Below, in pieces: positions 1 to 9,010 of a stretch of 64,000 bases of DNA. A program made the position numbers and the translations under genes. The DNA is taken from NCBI RefSeq assembly GCF_024169515.1, contig NZ_JAMKCQ010000001.1, positions 744,001 through 808,000 of the forward strand, in the 5' to 3' direction. Every line of letters begins with the position of its first letter. Within the stretch, counting starts at the first letter, position 1. Source of the stretch: Erwinia aphidicola (GTDB lineage: Bacteria; Pseudomonadota; Gammaproteobacteria; Enterobacterales; Enterobacteriaceae). The notes beneath the pieces were generated by a model. It made no database searches. It saw only the letters and a program-made list of their open reading frames with translations, and was not told where the DNA came from.

Positions 1-2
1 GG

Positions 3-719
3 CTCTATCCGGATACCCTGCCGTTCACCGGAGCCGATATCTGGACGCTGTACGAGCTCTCCTGGCTCAACAGCAAAGGGCTGCCGCAGGTGGCGGTGGG
101 TGAAGTGGCGCTGGATGCCGACAGCGTGAACCTGATCGAGTCGAAAAGCTTTAAGCTCTACCTCAACAGCTTTAACCAGACAAAATTTGCCGACTGGGGC
201 GAAGTGCGTCAGACGCTGGAGCGCGATCTCAGTGCCTGCGCCGCAGGCAAGGTCAGCGTGGCTCTGTTCCGCTTGCAGGAAATTGAAGGGCAGCCCATTG
301 GCCATTTCGACGGCAGCTGTATTGATGAGCAGGACATCGTGATTGATGATTATCAGTTCAATGCTGACTACCTGCGCGACGCGGCCGCTGGGGAGATCGT
401 GGAAGAGCAGCTGGTGAGCCACCTGCTAAAATCTAATTGCCTGATCACTAATCAACCCGACTGGGGTTCGGTGCAGATCAGCTATCGCGGCCCGCGCATT
501 CAGCGCGAAGCCCTGCTGCGTTACCTGGTCTCATTCCGCCATCACAATGAGTTTCACGAGCAGTGCGTAGAGCGTATTTTCAGCGATATTCTGCGCTACT
601 GCCAGCCGGAAAGCCTGAGCGTTTACGCGCGCTACACGCGCCGCGGCGGGCTGGATATCAACCCGTGGCGCACCAATGGCCAATTCAAGCCGGGACGCTC
701 GCGCCTGGTTCGCCAGTAA
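3..719 (+). CDS. queF: NADPH-dependent 7-cyano-7-deazaguanine reductase QueF (5' truncated)
   Basis: QueF reduces preQ0 to preQ1 in queuosine biosynthesis in the cytoplasm. The reading frame is open from the first bases of the window, so the gene starts upstream; about 238 residues are visible and roughly 44 N-terminal residues are missing compared with the 282-residue E. coli protein. Visible hallmarks are the segment [20 protein letters not shown] typical of the bimodular YqgN/QueF fold, the catalytic cysteine in [10 protein letters not shown] (equivalent of E. coli Cys190), and the conserved C-terminal [20 protein letters not shown] at position 90 is an internal valine codon, not the start, because the homology continues upstream ([24 protein letters not shown]). 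Its neighbour ppnN follows on the same strand after 155 bp. Confidence 0.97.
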   Translation, partial: LYPDTLPFTGADIWTLYELSWLNSKGLPQVAVGEVALDADSVNLIESKSFKLYLNSFNQTKFADWGEVRQTLERDLSACAAGKVSVALFRLQEIEGQPIGHFDGSCIDEQDIVIDDYQFNADYLRDAAAGEIVEEQLVSHLLKSNCLITNQPDWGSVQISYRGPRIQREALLRYLVSFRHHNEFHEQCVERIFSDILRYCQPESLSVYARYTRRGGLDINPWRTNGQFKPGRSRLVRQ

Positions 720-780
720 TCTCCGGTTTATCTCTGTTAATCTGTTGTTAAATCAAAGGCGAAAAGGCTAATCTGGACAC

Positions 781-802
781 GGGCAGCAGCAGCACGCTGC
801 CC
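781..802 (+). terminator. Possible rho-independent terminator after queF
   Basis: GGGCAGC and GCTGCCC form a 7-bp stem around an 8-base loop, 60 bp after the queF stop, followed by a modest T-containing run. A second inverted pair, CCCCGT/ACGGGG (815-820 and 834-839), lies between it and the ppnN ribosome binding site. Either could terminate queF transcription or fold in the ppnN leader; the poor T-tract keeps confidence low. Confidence 0.35.
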
Positions 803-874
803 AGGGAAATTTTGCCCCGTTGACCGCCATATCACGGGGTTACTGCACACCCAGGCGGGTGTAAAGGAGTTCAC

Positions 875-2239
875 TTGATTACACATATCAGCCCTCTTGG
901 CTCGATGGACCTGCTTTCACAACTGGAAGTCGACATGCTGAAGCGCACGGCCAGCAGTGATCTCTACCAGCTGTTTCGTAACTGCTCACTCGCCGTGCTC
1001 AACTCCGGTAGCCAAACCGACAGCAGCCATGAGCTGCTCTCCCGCTTCGAAAGTTTTGATATCAACGTGTTGCGCCGTGAGCGCGGCGTCAAACTGGAGC
1101 TGATCAACCCGCCGGAAGAGGCGTTTGTTGATGGCCGGATTATCCGTGCGCTGCAGGCTAACCTGTTTGCCGTACTGCGCGACATCCTGTTCGTCAACGG
1201 CCAGATCGATCAAGCCGGTCGCTTCCAGCGGCTGAAAATTGAAGATCCGGTTCATCTCACCAACCTGGTATTCTCCATTCTGCGCAATGCGCGCGCGCTG
1301 CTCGTCGGCGAAGAGCCGAACACCGTAGTGTGCTGGGGTGGTCACTCGATTAACGCCGTGGAATATCAGTACTGCCGCACCGTTGGTGCCCAGCTCGGCC
1401 TGCGCGAACTGAATATCTGCACCGGTTGCGGACCGGGCGTGATGGAAGCGCCGATGAAAGGGGCCGCCGTCGGCCACGCCCAGCAGCGCTACAGAGAGGG
1501 CCGCTTTATTGGCCTGACCGAGCCGTCAATTATCGCCGCCGAGCCGCCAAACCCGCTGGTTAACGAGCTGATCATCATGCCGGACATTGAAAAACGTCTG
1601 GAAGCCTTTGTACGCATGGCGCACGGCATCATTATCTTCCCGGGCGGCGTAGGTACGGCGGAAGAGCTGCTCTACCTGCTGGGTATATTGATGAACCCGC
1701 ATAACCATGACCAGGTGCTGCCGCTGATCCTCACCGGGCCGAAAGAGAGCGCCGATTACTTTAAGGTGCTGGACGAATTTATCGCCAGCACCTTGGGTGA
1801 TGAGGCGCGTAAACACTACACCATCATTATCGATGATGCGGCGGAAGTGGCGCGGCTGATGAAGAAAGCGATGCCGAAGGTGAAAGAGCATCGCCGCGAA
1901 ACCGGCGACGCCTACAGCTTTAACTGGGCGTTGCGTATTGCTCCTGACCTGCAGATGCCGTTTATGCCGAGCCATGAAAATATGGCAAATCTTAACCTGT
2001 CGCCGGATCAGCCCGCCGAGGATCTGGCTGCGGCACTGCGTCGCGCGTTCTCCGGGATCGTCGCCGGTAACGTTAAGGATGTCGGCATTCGCGCAATCAA
2101 AGAGAAAGGGCCATACAAGCTGCACGGCGATCCGCAGATCATGCGCCGCATGGACGATCTGCTACAGGGCTTTGTGGCTCAGCACCGCATGAAGCTGCCG
2201 GGCAGTGCCTATATTCCCTGCTACGAAATCATCAAGTAA
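875..2239 (+). CDS. ppnN: Nucleotide 5'-monophosphate nucleosidase PpnN (YgdH)
   Basis: PpnN cleaves the N-glycosidic bond of purine and pyrimidine monophosphates to base plus ribose 5-phosphate; in E. coli it is activated by (p)ppGpp. The 454-residue product matches the E. coli length. The LOG-family motif PGGVGTAEE is at residues 256-264, with Glu264 at the catalytic position, and [16 protein letters not shown] precedes it. The start is TTG at 875: translation from it gives the conserved [13 protein letters not shown]-terminus and an AAAGGAG ribosome binding site lies at 863-869, five bases upstream. xni follows on the same strand. Confidence 0.96.
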   Translation: MITHISPLGSMDLLSQLEVDMLKRTASSDLYQLFRNCSLAVLNSGSQTDSSHELLSRFESFDINVLRRERGVKLELINPPEEAFVDGRIIRALQANLFAVLRDILFVNGQIDQAGRFQRLKIEDPVHLTNLVFSILRNARALLVGEEPNTVVCWGGHSINAVEYQYCRTVGAQLGLRELNICTGCGPGVMEAPMKGAAVGHAQQRYREGRFIGLTEPSIIAAEPPNPLVNELIIMPDIEKRLEAFVRMAHGIIIFPGGVGTAEELLYLLGILMNPHNHDQVLPLILTGPKESADYFKVLDEFIASTLGDEARKHYTIIIDDAAEVARLMKKAMPKVKEHRRETGDAYSFNWALRIAPDLQMPFMPSHENMANLNLSPDQPAEDLAAALRRAFSGIVAGNVKDVGIRAIKEKGPYKLHGDPQIMRRMDDLLQGFVAQHRMKLPGSAYIPCYEIIK

Positions 2240-2244
2240 CCGAT

Positions 2245-2264
2245 GAGCGGCCTGCGGGCCGCTC
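2245..2264 (+). terminator. Perfect 8-bp hairpin between ppnN and xni
   Basis: GAGCGGCC and GGCCGCTC pair around a TGCG loop immediately after the ppnN stop. There is no clear T-run, and the right arm abuts the xni ribosome binding region (TCAGGA), so it may attenuate or influence xni translation rather than fully terminate. Confidence 0.4.
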
Positions 2265-2277
2265 AGGATTAACGATT

Positions 2278-3027
2278 TTGCACCATTTACTGATTATCGA
2301 TGCGCTGAATCTGATTCGCCGCATACACGCCGTCCAGGGTTCTCCCTGCCAGGACGCCTGCCTGAATGCCATCCATCAGCTGCTGGTGCATACCCGCCCG
2401 ACGCATGCTGTGGCGGTGTTTGACGATGACGACCGCGCTGACAGCTGGCGGCACCGGCTGCTGCCGGATTACAAAGCCGGGCGCTCGCCGATGCCGGATG
2501 CGCTGCACAATGAAATGCCGCTGCTGCGCGCGGCCTTTGCCGGCGTAGGGGTTAACTGCTGGCACTCTCCCGGCGATGAGGCTGACGACCTCGCCGCGAC
2601 GCTTGCCAGTAAAGTGGCCGCCGCCGGGCATCAGGCTACCATTGTCTCCACCGATAAAGGCTATTGCCAGCTGCTGGCACCTAATGTGCAGATCCGCGAC
2701 TATTTCCAGAAACGCTGGCTCGACGTGCCGTTTATTGCCGCCGAATTTGGCGTGGCGCCAGCCCAGCTCACCGACTACTGGGGGCTGGCAGGGATCAGCA
2801 GCAGTAAGATCCCGGGCGTGGCCGGTATCGGCGGCAAAAGCGCCACGCAGCTGCTGCAGCAGTTTGGTAGCCTGGCAGGAATTTATCAGCAGCTGGATCG
2901 GGTGCCGGAGAAGTGGCGCAATAAGCTGGAGCAGCATCGCCAGATGGCGGAAATCTGCCAGCGGGTCGCCACGCTGAGAACGGATTTGGTACTGGCGGGG
3001 AATTTAAAGGATTTGCGATTGCCGTAA
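2278..3027 (+). CDS. xni: Flap endonuclease Xni (ExoIX)
   Basis: Xni is a 5'-nuclease-family flap endonuclease that resembles the 5' nuclease domain of DNA polymerase I but lacks some of its metal ligands. The 249-residue product (E. coli 251) shows the N-terminal [12 protein letters not shown], the PDYKAGR arch-region segment, the acidic EADDLA and [10 protein letters not shown] metal-site segments, and the helix-hairpin-helix region [15 protein letters not shown]. The best start is TTG at 2278 (TTG-CAC-CAT), giving [10 protein letters not shown]; a TCAGGA element lies about 10 bases upstream. It lies downstream of ppnN, as in E. coli. The next gene, rlmM, is convergent. Confidence 0.93.
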   Translation: MHHLLIIDALNLIRRIHAVQGSPCQDACLNAIHQLLVHTRPTHAVAVFDDDDRADSWRHRLLPDYKAGRSPMPDALHNEMPLLRAAFAGVGVNCWHSPGDEADDLAATLASKVAAAGHQATIVSTDKGYCQLLAPNVQIRDYFQKRWLDVPFIAAEFGVAPAQLTDYWGLAGISSSKIPGVAGIGGKSATQLLQQFGSLAGIYQQLDRVPEKWRNKLEQHRQMAEICQRVATLRTDLVLAGNLKDLRLP

Positions 3028-3032
3028 TTCGC

Positions 3033-3094
3033 GGGCGGACCAGAAAAGCGGTCCGCCCCTACAGTAGGGGCCGCTCATCTTTTTTGATCGGCCC
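3033..3094. repeat. GTAG-class REP pair (tail to head) between xni and rlmM
   Basis: GGGCGGACC (3033-3041) pairs with GGTCCGCCC (3050-3058) and is closed by CTAC (3059-3062), which is an inverted GTAG-headed hairpin. One base later GTAGGGGCCG opens a second hairpin that closes with GATCGGCCC; the second stem carries a 3-base bulge. It sits between the convergent 3' ends of xni and rlmM, a typical REP location, and may double as a bidirectional terminator. Confidence 0.75.
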
Positions 3095-3118
3095 GCGCGC
3101 GATTGACGATGGTAAAAA

Positions 3119-4219
3119 TTAACGCTCGTCGCGGCGGCCCGGCGTGGCGGCCCAGATACGGCGAATATGCACCGTCACTTCTTCGCGATCGTGGTACAGC
3201 TGACGCGCCTGGATCTGCGCGTTAATGCCGTTTTCCACCAGCTTCTCGTGGATCATCTGCAGATTCTGCGACACTTCCTCATAACGCTTCTTCATCGGCA
3301 GTTTGAGGTTAAAGATCGCCTCACGGCACCAGCCGTTCACCAGCCAGTCCGCCATCAGATTCGCCACGCGCACCGGTTTTTCCACCATGTCGCACACCAC
3401 CCAATAGTTATTGCTGCGCGTCGGGCGGTACTTAAAGCCGTCCTCACGCTGGTGGAATACCTGCCCGGTATCCATCAGGCTCGGCGCCATCGGGCCGTTA
3501 TCCACGGCGTTCACCATCATGCTGCGCTGCACCAGCTGATAGGTCCAGCCGCCCGGGCAGGCCCCCAGGTCCACCGCCCACATCCCGCTTGCCAGGCGCT
3601 CATCCCACTCATCGGCAGGGATAAAGACGTGGAAAGCCTCTTCCAGCTTAAGCGTGGAGCGGCTTGGCGCATCGGAGGGAAACTTCAGGCGCGGGATGCC
3701 CATAAACAGCGGCGAGTTGTTGCCCGGCAGCGAGTAACCCACATAGCAGCAGCCCGAAGCGATAAAGAACACGTGGATCACCGGACGCTTGTTGCTCTCA
3801 TAGTTCAGCAGAATATTCGCTTTACGCAGGCTGGCGCGCAGCGGCACGGTGAACTTGCGGCAGAATTTCAGCAGCTCTTTGCTGGCATTGGTGTCGGGCA
3901 CCTCTACGCGCAGCTCGCCGCCCTTCTCTACTGCGCCGGTCAGCATCCCCACGACCGGCGTAATGCGGTCCTCGCTCGACAAATCGCGCAGCAGCTCGCC
4001 GACCACCATCATCTGGCGGGAGAAGATCAGCTCGCTAAACGGCAGTGAGGCCAGCAGCTTCTCGGCTTCCCCCTGCTGATAGCACTCAAACAGCACATAG
4101 GCAGAGTCATCTTTCACGCGGGCAAAACCGAAAATCTCGCGCTCGGCGGCCTTAGCGGTGATCTCCGCCGCGCACTCTTTCTCAAAACCCTGACGGCAAT
4201 ACAGTAAAATCTTATTCAT
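3119..4219 (-). CDS. rlmM: 23S rRNA 2'-O-ribose C2498 methyltransferase RlmM
   Basis: RlmM methylates the ribose of C2498 in 23S rRNA using S-adenosylmethionine. The 366-residue length matches the family. The N-terminal part is the THUMP-like domain; the C-terminal RrmJ-fold methyltransferase contains the SAM motif [14 protein letters not shown] and the downstream catalytic-lysine region [12 protein letters not shown]. The start overlaps the 3' end of ygdD by 8 bp, so the two genes are translationally coupled as ygdD-rlmM. Confidence 0.97.
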   Translation of the reverse strand: MNKILLYCRQGFEKECAAEITAKAAEREIFGFARVKDDSAYVLFECYQQGEAEKLLASLPFSELIFSRQMMVVGELLRDLSSEDRITPVVGMLTGAVEKGGELRVEVPDTNASKELLKFCRKFTVPLRASLRKANILLNYESNKRPVIHVFFIASGCCYVGYSLPGNNSPLFMGIPRLKFPSDAPSRSTLKLEEAFHVFIPADEWDERLASGMWAVDLGACPGGWTYQLVQRSMMVNAVDNGPMAPSLMDTGQVFHQREDGFKYRPTRSNNYWVVCDMVEKPVRVANLMADWLVNGWCREAIFNLKLPMKKRYEEVSQNLQMIHEKLVENGINAQIQARQLYHDREEVTVHIRRIWAATPGRRDER

Positions 4220-4607
4220 GGCGATCTGCCCTTTTTTTCAGACGCAGCGCGCCAACCAACATCAAAATCCAACCGATCAGGAAGCAGGTGCCTCCGATCG
4301 GCGTAACATACACCCAAATTTTCAGGTGCGACAGCGCCAGACAGTAAAGACTGCCGCTGAATAACACCGTGCCCAGCGCCAGAAACGCGCTGCTCCAGTA
4401 GAACCAGATATCGGCGCGGCGCAGCATGGCCGCAGCCAAACCCAGTACCGCAAGAGTATGAAACGCCTGGTAATCCAGCCCGGTTTTCATCCAGGCCATT
4501 TCAGCGCTACCCAGCGACCGGCTCAATACGTGGGCGCCAAAAGCCCCCAGCGCCACATAGAAAAATCCACTGATGGCGACGAAAATCAGCATTGCACGAC
4601 TGGACAT
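4212..4607 (-). CDS. ygdD: DUF423 inner-membrane protein YgdD
   Basis: A small integral membrane protein of 131 residues, the usual length for the YgdD/DUF423 family. Four hydrophobic segments are visible, including [21 protein letters not shown] at the start and [15 protein letters not shown] at the end. Its function is unknown. A longer open frame starts at 4628, but the family N-terminus (MSSRAMLIF) and an AGAGGATG element upstream favour the ATG at 4607. It is the first gene of a two-gene unit with rlmM, and gcvA lies upstream on the same strand. Confidence 0.93.
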   Translation of the reverse strand: MSSRAMLIFVAISGFFYVALGAFGAHVLSRSLGSAEMAWMKTGLDYQAFHTLAVLGLAAAMLRRADIWFYWSSAFLALGTVLFSGSLYCLALSHLKIWVYVTPIGGTCFLIGWILMLVGALRLKKRADRHE

Positions 4608-4685
4608 AACAACATCCTCTGAGAACACGGAGCGCGCTCCGTGGTGCTTAATTACTGCCCGGCGGTATCGGCGCGCCAGGCGGGT

Positions 4686-5603
4686 TTATTGTTCATAACG
4701 AAAGCGGAATTTTTCCTGTTCGCTTGCGGCTTTCGCAAGGATCCACTGCCGGAAGGCGGCTATTTTACCCAGTTCTGCCTGACTGTCATGACAAACCAGA
4801 TAAAAAGCATTTTTACTGACCAGCACATCGTTAAACGGGCAGACCAGACGCCCCGCTTCTATCTCACTCTGCGCCATCACGTTATTGGCCAGCGCCACGC
4901 CCTGGCCGTGGATCGCCGCCTGCAGCACCATCGCGCTGTGGCTGAATATCGGCCCCTGCTGCACATTGATACTGCCCAGCCCGAGCTGACGCGTATACGC
5001 CTGCCAGTCACGGCGTGAAGCATCGTGCAGCAGCGTATGATTGGCCAGCCCGGCCGGGGAGGTCAGCGGGCGCTCGCCGGTTAGCAGCAGTGGGGAACAG
5101 ACCGGCAGCAGATATTCCGCATACAGTTTTTCCACCCGCAGCCCCGGCCAGTTACCGCGCCCGTAGAAAATCGCCACATCGACATCATCAGCCAGCTTCT
5201 CCTCATCGCGGTCGACGGCGGAGATACGCACGTCGATACCCGGATAAGCTGAGTTAAAGCTGGTTAGCCTCGGTACCAGCCACTGAATAGCAAAACTCGG
5301 CAGCAAACTGACGGTGAGCGCGCCTTTGGCACTGCGCGCCTGCAGTTTGCGCGTGGCGTCGTTCAGCGCGGTAAAAATCTCTTTGATATCGAGGTAATAG
5401 CTCTGCCCCTCTTCGGTCAGCAGCAGCGAGCGATTGCGTCGGCGAAACAGCTTCAGGCCGAGGAAATCCTCCAGCGACTTGATCTGGTGGCTGACGGCGG
5501 CCTGGGTGACAAACAGTTCCTCAGCCGCTTTCGTGAAGCTGAGGTGACGCGCTGCGGCATCAAAAACGCGCAGGGCATTCAGCGGTGGTAAACGTTTAGA
5601 CAT
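4686..5603 (-). CDS. gcvA: Glycine cleavage system LysR-type regulator GcvA
   Basis: GcvA activates gcvTHP in glycine and activates transcription of the small RNA gcvB; it also represses its own gene. The 305-residue product is nearly identical to the E. coli protein. The LysR helix-turn-helix covers roughly residues 7-65 (FTKAAEELFVTQAAVSHQIK) and the effector domain follows. A longer frame begins at 5627, but the family starts at the internal ATG giving MSKRLPPLNALR. The divergent gcvB promoter is about 100 bp upstream, as in E. coli, so the shared region 5604-5732 is the likely GcvA binding region; one ATTAG (CTAAT on the other strand) is at 5661. Confidence 0.97.
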   Translation of the reverse strand: MSKRLPPLNALRVFDAAARHLSFTKAAEELFVTQAAVSHQIKSLEDFLGLKLFRRRNRSLLLTEEGQSYYLDIKEIFTALNDATRKLQARSAKGALTVSLLPSFAIQWLVPRLTSFNSAYPGIDVRISAVDRDEEKLADDVDVAIFYGRGNWPGLRVEKLYAEYLLPVCSPLLLTGERPLTSPAGLANHTLLHDASRRDWQAYTRQLGLGSINVQQGPIFSHSAMVLQAAIHGQGVALANNVMAQSEIEAGRLVCPFNDVLVSKNAFYLVCHDSQAELGKIAAFRQWILAKAASEQEKFRFRYEQ

Positions 5604-5697
5604 GGTAGATGGGTGCTTTTCGCTCAAGGCCGGGTACAGCTCTGACAGTCAGAGTGACGTATTAGTTTTTTTTATCCGAGCCATTATAATTTGTCCG

Positions 5698-5726
5698 TTG
5701 AGGAACTACCAGCAAATACCTATAGT
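5698..5726 (+). promoter_or_regulatory. gcvB promoter
   Basis: TTGAGG (5698-5703) and TATAGT (5721-5726) are separated by exactly 17 bp, and the inferred gcvB 5' end at 5733 lies 6 bases after the -10 box. Position relative to the conserved RNA start makes this a strong sigma-70 promoter call. GcvA and GcvR control of it is inferred from E. coli. Confidence 0.8.
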
Positions 5727-5732
5727 TGCGCC

Positions 5733-5939
5733 ACTTCCTGAGCCGGAACGAAAAGTGCATTGAAATTACGGGTTAACTCGCGGAATTTTGAGGGGCTTTT
5801 GGCTTGTGGTCGTGATGTTGTGTTTGCAATTGACCTGACGATTTTCGGGTCTGGTAGCTGAGCTACCTTTTATTCCTGTAGATTTACCCTGTCTGTCCAA
5901 GTGATTTTAATAGCACCGCTTAGCGCGGTGCTTTTTTTT
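5733..5939 (+). ncRNA. gcvB: Small regulatory RNA GcvB
   Basis: GcvB is an Hfq-dependent RNA that represses many amino-acid and peptide transporter mRNAs. The 5' end ACTTCCTGAGCCGGAACG is identical to the E. coli RNA, and the R2 seed ACCCTGTCTGTCC lies near 5885-5898. It ends in a strong terminator: GCACCGC (5913-5919) pairs with GCGGTGC (5925-5931), then eight T. The G/U-rich R1 seed (about 5804-5832) is shorter than in E. coli, lacking one TTGTTGTG-like repeat. The position between gcvA and ygdI, divergent from gcvA, is conserved. Length is about 207 nt. Confidence 0.95.
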
Positions 5940-5950
5940 GCCTGTCGCTA

Positions 5951-6175
5951 TTACTGGTTGGTCTCAACCATCTCTTTCACGTCAGAACGGTTGATCTGCT
6001 GCTTGTTGCCGTTGGCATCTTTGTAGCTGATCATGCCCGTATCGTTGTCGACCACTGGCTTACCATCGGATACGATAGTGCGACCATCATTGGTATGCAT
6101 AACATAGTTGCTTGAACACGCGGCCAGAGTAAAGGTCATGGCACAGGCTGCAATAACTGCGGCTAATTTTTTCAT
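5951..6175 (-). CDS. ygdI: YgdI/YgdR-family lipoprotein YgdI
   Basis: A 74-residue outer-envelope lipoprotein of unknown function. It has a signal peptide ending in the lipobox LAACSS, with Cys20 the predicted lipidated residue, followed by the short SH3-like domain of the YgdI/YgdR family (YVMHTNDGRTIVSDGKPVVD). A paralogue, ygdR, is present at 35.4 kb. The gene is convergent with gcvB, whose terminator ends 11 bp before its stop. Confidence 0.92.
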   Translation of the reverse strand: MKKLAAVIAACAMTFTLAACSSNYVMHTNDGRTIVSDGKPVVDNDTGMISYKDANGNKQQINRSDVKEMVETNQ

Positions 6176-6330
6176 TTTTATATCTCCATGCTGAGAGTGA
6201 AACTACCTGCATACGTTGCTCTTAATGACAGGTAATCGTTTAAACTTTACTTGAATTAGCATAACGCGCTTTGCCGTCTTTGCCAGAAAAGTACATAAAT
6301 TTCAGCCTGGTCCTAAATTACGAGAAACAG

Positions 6331-7536
6331 ATGACGTCATTTAACCCGCTGCACTTTCGCCAGCAGTTTCCCGCGCTGGGCGATGCCGGATGTTACCTGG
6401 ACAGTGCCGCTACCGCGCTAAAACCGCTGGCGGTGATCGAAGCCACCGAGCAGTTTTATCGCCTGAGCGCCGGGACGGTTCACCGCAGTCAGTTCGCGGC
6501 CGCGCAGCAGCTCACCGCGCGCTATGAAGACGCGCGCAGTCAGGTGGCAAGGCTGCTGAATGCCTGTGATAGCAGCAACATCGTCTGGACCAAAGGCACC
6601 ACCGAGGCCATTAACCTGGTCGCGCAAAGCTATCTGCGTCCGCGCCTGCAGCCGGGGGATGAGATCCTGGTTAGCGAAGCCGAGCACCACGCCAATCTGG
6701 TGCCGTGGCTGATGGTGGCTGAGCAAACCGGGGCCAAAGTGGTGAAGTGGCCGATTGGCGCCGACCGCCTGCCGGATCTCAGCCTGCTACCCGCACTGCT
6801 CAATGACCGCACCCGCCTGCTGGCTGTCGGTCAGATGTCGAACGTGACCGGCGGCTGTCCGGACCTGCAGCAGATTATTGCACTGGCCCATGCGTGCGGT
6901 GCAAAAGTGATGGTCGACGGCGCCCAGGGCGTGGTGCACTGCCCGCAGGATGTACAGGCGCTCAATATTGATTTCTATGCGTTTTCTGGACATAAGCTGT
7001 ATGGACCAATGGGCATCGGCGCGCTGTACGGCAGGGCGGACCTGCTGGCAGAGATGGCGCCGTGGCAGGGCGGCGGCAAGATGCTGAGCCGCGTCGACTT
7101 TAACGGTTTCACCCCGCAGGCAGTGCCGTGGTGCTTCGAGGCAGGCACGCCAAACGTTGCCGGCGTCATTGGCCTGAGCGCCGCGCTGGAGTGGCTGAGC
7201 GGCGTTGATATTGCCGCCGCCGAGCGCTGGAGCTGCGACCTTGCCGACCTTGCTGAAGCGCGGCTCGCTGCCCTGCCCGGCTTCCAAAGCTACCGCTGCG
7301 GCAACGCCAGCCTGCTGGCGTTTGATATCGCCGGTATTCATCACAGCGACGTTGTGACGCTGCTGGCGGAGAGCGGCATCGCCCTGCGCGCCGGTCAGCA
7401 CTGTGCGCAACCGCTGCTGGCTGCGCTCGGCGTCAGCGGGACACTGCGCGCCTCCTTCGCCCCCTATAACACGCTGGAAGATGTGGACGCGCTGGCCGCG
7501 GCGATGACCACCGCTTTGGCGCTACTGGCTGATTAA
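6331..7536 (+). CDS. csdA: Cysteine desulfurase CsdA
   Basis: CsdA is a PLP enzyme that removes sulfur (or selenium) from cysteine (or selenocysteine) as an enzyme-bound persulfide and hands it to CsdE. The product is 401 residues, the family length, when started at ATG 6331; an upstream in-frame ATG at 6271 adds 20 non-conserved residues. The PLP lysine is Lys222 in SGHKLYGP, and the persulfide-forming cysteine is Cys358 in RAGQHCAQP. SufS-like features such as [12 protein letters not shown] are present. It overlaps csdE by one base (TAATG), so the pair is an operon. Confidence 0.96.
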   Translation: MTSFNPLHFRQQFPALGDAGCYLDSAATALKPLAVIEATEQFYRLSAGTVHRSQFAAAQQLTARYEDARSQVARLLNACDSSNIVWTKGTTEAINLVAQSYLRPRLQPGDEILVSEAEHHANLVPWLMVAEQTGAKVVKWPIGADRLPDLSLLPALLNDRTRLLAVGQMSNVTGGCPDLQQIIALAHACGAKVMVDGAQGVVHCPQDVQALNIDFYAFSGHKLYGPMGIGALYGRADLLAEMAPWQGGGKMLSRVDFNGFTPQAVPWCFEAGTPNVAGVIGLSAALEWLSGVDIAAAERWSCDLADLAEARLAALPGFQSYRCGNASLLAFDIAGIHHSDVVTLLAESGIALRAGQHCAQPLLAALGVSGTLRASFAPYNTLEDVDALAAAMTTALALLAD

Positions 7537-7976
7537 TGATGAATTCATCCCCGATCGCCCCGCACCCGTTTGGCACAGCGATAACTGCCGACTCGCTACT
7601 GACGCAGTTCGCCAGCTTTCGCCAGTGGGAGGATCGCTATCGCCAGCTGATCCTGCTGGGCAAGAAACTGCCGGCCCTGCCGGAGGCGCTGAAAACGGCG
7701 GACATTGAGCTGAGCGGCTGTGAAAACCGCGTCTGGCTTGGCTATCAGCAGCTAGAAAATGGGCAGATGCACTTTTACGGCGACAGCGAAGGGCGCATTG
7801 TGCGCGGGCTGTTAGCCGTACTGCTGTGTGCGGTAGAGGGAAAAACTGCCGCCGAGATCCGGGGATCGGACCCGCTGGCGCTGTTTGACGGGCTGGGATT
7901 GAAAGATCAGCTGAGCGCCTCGCGCAGCGCGGGGCTGCAGGCGCTGGCCGATGCGGTGCGGCGCGCAGTGGCCTGA
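7536..7976 (+). CDS. csdE: Sulfur acceptor protein CsdE
   Basis: CsdE accepts persulfide sulfur from CsdA, stimulates its activity, and with TcdA supports the tRNA modification ct6A. The 146-residue product belongs to the SufE family. The acceptor cysteine is in the loop [10 protein letters not shown] (residue 61 or 62 depending on the start). Two consecutive ATG codons (7536 and 7539) are possible; the first overlaps the csdA stop. tcdA lies downstream but convergent, with a REP cluster in between. Confidence 0.94.
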   Translation: MMNSSPIAPHPFGTAITADSLLTQFASFRQWEDRYRQLILLGKKLPALPEALKTADIELSGCENRVWLGYQQLENGQMHFYGDSEGRIVRGLLAVLLCAVEGKTAAEIRGSDPLALFDGLGLKDQLSASRSAGLQALADAVRRAVA

Positions 7977-7977
7977 C

Positions 7978-8134
7978 GGGCCGACCGAAAAAGAGGGTCG
8001 GCCCCTACAAAAAGTGCCACTTGCTAACGGTAGGGGTCGGCCCCTACAAAAAGTGCCACATGCTAACGGTAGGGGTCGACCGCTTTTCTGGTCGACCCGA
8101 GCAAACAGAGGCCGACCTAACAAGCGGGTCGGCC
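7978..8134. repeat. Cluster of four GTAG/CTAC-type palindromes between csdE and tcdA
   Basis: Four palindromes follow each other: GGGCCGACC/GGTCGGCCC closed by CCCTAC (7978-8006); a minimal GTAGGGG-TCGG-CCCCTAC (about 8030-8047); GTAGGGGTCGACC with GGTCGACCC (about 8070-8098); and GGCCGACC/GGTCGGCC (8110-8134). The first three are separated by near-identical 21-23 bp spacers (AAAAAGTGCCAC then TTGC or ATGC and TAACG). The cluster starts 2 bp after the csdE stop and sits between convergent genes. Confidence 0.8.
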
Positions 8135-8157
8135 AGTGCAGTTGCCCCGAATCCGCG

Positions 8158-8961
8158 TTACGCCTGGCGTGCCGCCTTCGCCATCATCTTCTTCAATACG
8201 TGCGACACCGCGACAAAGCCAAAGGTGGCGGTTACCATGGTTGCCGCACCAAAACCTGCGGCGCAGTCCATGCGTTTTGGCCCCTCAGCGGTGCTGCGTG
8301 ACGCGCATACCGAGCCATCCGGCTGCGGGTACATCAGCGCCTCGGTTGAGAACACGCAGTCAATGCCCAGCTTACCCTTGCTGCTTTTGACGATGTTAAA
8401 ATCGTTTTTCAGCCGCTCGCGCAGCTTCGCCGCCAGCGGATCCTGAATCGTTTTTGCCAGATCGGCGACCTGGATCTGCGTGGGATCAATCTGCCCGCCC
8501 GCCCCGCCGGTGGTCACCAGCGGCATCTTATTGCGACGGCACCACGCCAGCAGCGCCGCTTTCGGGCGCACGCTGTCGATAGCGTCGATCACATAGCTGT
8601 AGCCCTGGCTCATCAGCTCTGCGGTATTGTCCGGCGTAATAAAGTCATCAATGCAGGTGACGCGGCAATCCGGATTAATTTCGCGGATCCGCTGCGCCAT
8701 CACCTCGGTTTTCGCCTGCCCGACGTTATCTTTCAGCGCATGGATCTGCCGGTTAGTATTAGTGACGCAGACATCATCCATGTCGATCAGGGTGATCGCC
8801 CCAATTCCGGTACGCGCCAGCGCTTCCGCCGCCCACGACCCCACGCCGCCAATCCCCACCACGCAGACATGCGCGTCGGCAAACAGCTGTAGCGCAGACT
8901 GACCATATAGACGCGCCGTACCGCCAAAGCGCTGCCGCCAGGCGTCTGAAAGAACCATCAT
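8158..8961 (-). CDS. tcdA: tRNA threonylcarbamoyladenosine dehydratase TcdA (CsdL)
   Basis: TcdA is an E1-like, ATP-dependent enzyme that cyclises t6A37 of tRNA to ct6A, working with the CsdA-CsdE sulfur relay encoded next to it. The 267-residue product matches the family (E. coli 268). The Rossmann-type nucleotide-binding motif GIGGVG is at residues 36-41, followed by LIDMDDVCVTNTNRQ, typical of the ThiF/MoeB/E1 superfamily. It starts at ATG 8961; the second Met codon is equally possible. Confidence 0.96.
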   Translation of the reverse strand: MMVLSDAWRQRFGGTARLYGQSALQLFADAHVCVVGIGGVGSWAAEALARTGIGAITLIDMDDVCVTNTNRQIHALKDNVGQAKTEVMAQRIREINPDCRVTCIDDFITPDNTAELMSQGYSYVIDAIDSVRPKAALLAWCRRNKMPLVTTGGAGGQIDPTQIQVADLAKTIQDPLAAKLRERLKNDFNIVKSSKGKLGIDCVFSTEALMYPQPDGSVCASRSTAEGPKRMDCAAGFGAATMVTATFGFVAVSHVLKKMMAKAARQA

Positions 8962-8982
8962 GGATTAATTCCTTAAAAGCAG

Positions 8983-9003
8983 CGGGCCGCAGCAAGCGGC
9001 CCG
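8983..9003 (-). terminator. Rho-independent terminator of mltA
   Basis: CGGGCCGC and GCGGCCCG form an 8-bp stem around a 5-base loop between the mltA stop and the tcdA start. Read on the minus strand it is followed by TGCTTTTAAGG, a short T-run, so it likely terminates mltA. Confidence 0.6.
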
Positions 9004-9010
9004 TCGGGGT

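Noticed and set aside
6271..6330. Upstream start for csdA adding 20 residues
   Set aside because: The extra residues are not part of the family and the ATG at 6331 gives the exact family length.
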